Positions 5,492-6,109 of a DNA stretch of 6,109 nucleotides are shown piece by piece. The stretch spans positions 1 to 6,109 of the forward strand of contig CALEMZ010000331.1 of the NCBI GenBank assembly GCA_937910975.1. The letters are read 5' to 3'. Below the pieces are notes generated by a model. It saw nothing but the letters and a program-made list of their open reading frames with translations, ran no database searches and was not told where the DNA came from. The stretch is from an uncultured Pseudorhodobacter sp. (GTDB lineage: Bacteria; Pseudomonadota; Alphaproteobacteria; Rhodobacterales; Rhodobacteraceae). The position numbers and the translations under genes were made by a program. Every line of letters starts with the position of its first letter. The first letter of the stretch is position 1.

Positions 5492-5980
5492 TTATTCGAT
5501 GATCATCAGGGGGGCACCAAACTCAACCGGGCTGCCATCTTCAAACAAGATGCGTTTCACGGTGCCGGCACGTGGGGCCGGGATGTGGTTCATGGTTTTC
5601 ATCGCCTCAATGATCAGCACAGTCTGACCCTCGGTCACTTGGGTACCGATGGTGACGAAAGGTGTCGCCCCCGGTTCTGCGGACAAATAGGCCGTGCCAA
5701 CCATGGGCGAGGTGAGCGCGCCGGGATGTTGTGCCGGGTCTTCGCTGGCGGCGGGGGCGGCAGTGTTGGCCGAAGGGGCTGCCATCGGCGTTGCCATTTG
5801 CATCGCTGGTGCGGCATGCGCCATCGTCACCACATTTGCCTGTTTCACGACGCGGACGTCAAGGCTGTCATCCTCGGCATAATCGCGCTTAACCGAGATC
5901 TCAGTCAGCTCATTAGTGTTCAGGATTTCTGCAAGTGCCTTAATGAAGGCGACGTCGGCGTCTGTCGAATGTTTGCTCAT
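5492..5980 (-). CDS. accB: Acetyl-CoA carboxylase, biotin carboxyl carrier protein
   Basis: AccB carries covalent biotin and shuttles the carboxyl group from AccC to the AccA/AccD carboxyltransferase. The 162-residue protein has the usual three parts. The N-terminal domain (about 1-48) contains VAFIKALAEILNTNELTEI and the DSLDVRVVK segment. A flexible linker rich in Ala, Pro and Met spans roughly 54-87. The C-terminal biotinyl domain (about 88-162) begins TSPMVGTAYL and includes the biotinylation motif EAMKTMN with Lys128 as the target. The SPMVGTAYL and EGSPVEFG-like (EDGSPVEFG) blocks support AccB rather than a stand-alone biotinyl protein. Its ATG has GAGGA (5989-5985) four bases upstream. 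It is the first visible gene of the minus-strand accB-accC unit, with a good promoter match at 6080-6052. Whether a gene such as aroQ lies further upstream cannot be seen. Confidence 0.97.
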   Translation of the reverse strand: MSKHSTDADVAFIKALAEILNTNELTEISVKRDYAEDDSLDVRVVKQANVVTMAHAAPAMQMATPMAAPSANTAAPAASEDPAQHPGALTSPMVGTAYLSAEPGATPFVTIGTQVTEGQTVLIIEAMKTMNHIPAPRAGTVKRILFEDGSPVEFGAPLMIIE

Positions 5981-5984
5981 ACCG

Positions 5985-5989
5985 TCCTC
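5985..5989 (-). promoter_or_regulatory. Ribosome binding site of accB
   Basis: GAGGA on the minus strand lies four bases before the accB ATG (5980-5978). It supports the chosen start, which also gives the normal family N-terminus. Confidence 0.7.
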
Positions 5990-6051
5990 GATTGGCTTTT
6001 TTAGGGATATGGCCTGCTTTGCGCTTTGCCAGCCCCGGCTGATGTCGGGCG

Positions 6052-6080
6052 CTTATACGCTAGGGAAGGCTGGCTGAAAA
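6052..6080 (-). promoter_or_regulatory. Candidate sigma-70-type promoter for accB-accC
   Basis: On the minus strand TTTTCA (6080-6075, four of six matches to TTGACA) is followed after exactly 17 bases by TATAAG (6057-6052, five of six matches to TATAAT). Transcription would start near 6045, giving a leader of about 65 nt to the accB ATG at 5980. It is the best -10 match I found in the window. Confidence 0.5.
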
Positions 6081-6109
6081 GTGCCAGATGTACTTCGCCC
6101 TTGCGAGGG

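Noticed and set aside
6081..6109. End of an upstream gene (for example aroQ) at the right edge of the window
   Set aside because: Minus-strand frames stay open only briefly here and show no recognisable C-terminus. The stretch is too short to judge.
6088..6109. Possible plus-strand gene start (ATG at 6088) cut by the window edge
   Set aside because: Only seven codons are visible and there is no SD.
1..6109. CRISPR arrays, tRNA or rRNA genes, transposases, phage genes
   Set aside because: None is visible. There are no regularly spaced repeats, no tRNA-like folds with conserved loops and no mobile-element proteins.

Overview
The window looks like chromosomal core DNA from an alphaproteobacterium, most likely a member of the Rhodobacterales (Rhodobacter/Roseobacter group). 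This rests on the protein sequences: ClpP and ClpX of alphaproteobacterial type, a bacterial NDUFA12 subunit of complex I next to a small secreted DUF2155 protein, and an Aat protein with the short tail I associate with this order. No genus can be named from sequence alone.

Layout. Bases 1-591 hold no intact gene. They contain a perfect 20-bp inverted repeat, a weak terminator-like hairpin, and what looks like the decayed 5' part of a minus-strand secreted CAP-domain (SCP/PR1) protein gene. Four plus-strand genes follow: clpP (592-1224), clpX (1340-2605, ending in a clear Rho-independent terminator), the NDUFA12 homologue (2733-3107) and a DUF2155 protein (3131-3490). The other half is on the minus strand, read from right to left: accB (5492-5980), accC (4129-5481) and aat (3454-4095). 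The two blocks converge, and the last 37 bp of the DUF2155 gene and aat overlap tail to tail. Bases 5981-6109 carry the accB ribosome binding site and a good sigma-70-like promoter.

How the genes work together. ClpP and ClpX form the ClpXP protease: ClpX unfolds tagged substrates and feeds them into the ClpP chamber. AccB (biotin carrier) and AccC (biotin carboxylase) are the first half-reaction of acetyl-CoA carboxylase, the committed step of fatty acid synthesis. NDUFA12 belongs to respiratory complex I. Aat marks proteins for N-end-rule degradation, which normally goes through ClpS/ClpAP; neither clpS nor clpA is in the window.

No new multi-gene system is visible. The items most worth a second look are an intrinsic terminator whose U-tract touches the aat start codon, the perfect inverted repeat inside a broken CAP-like gene, and the convergent coding overlap.
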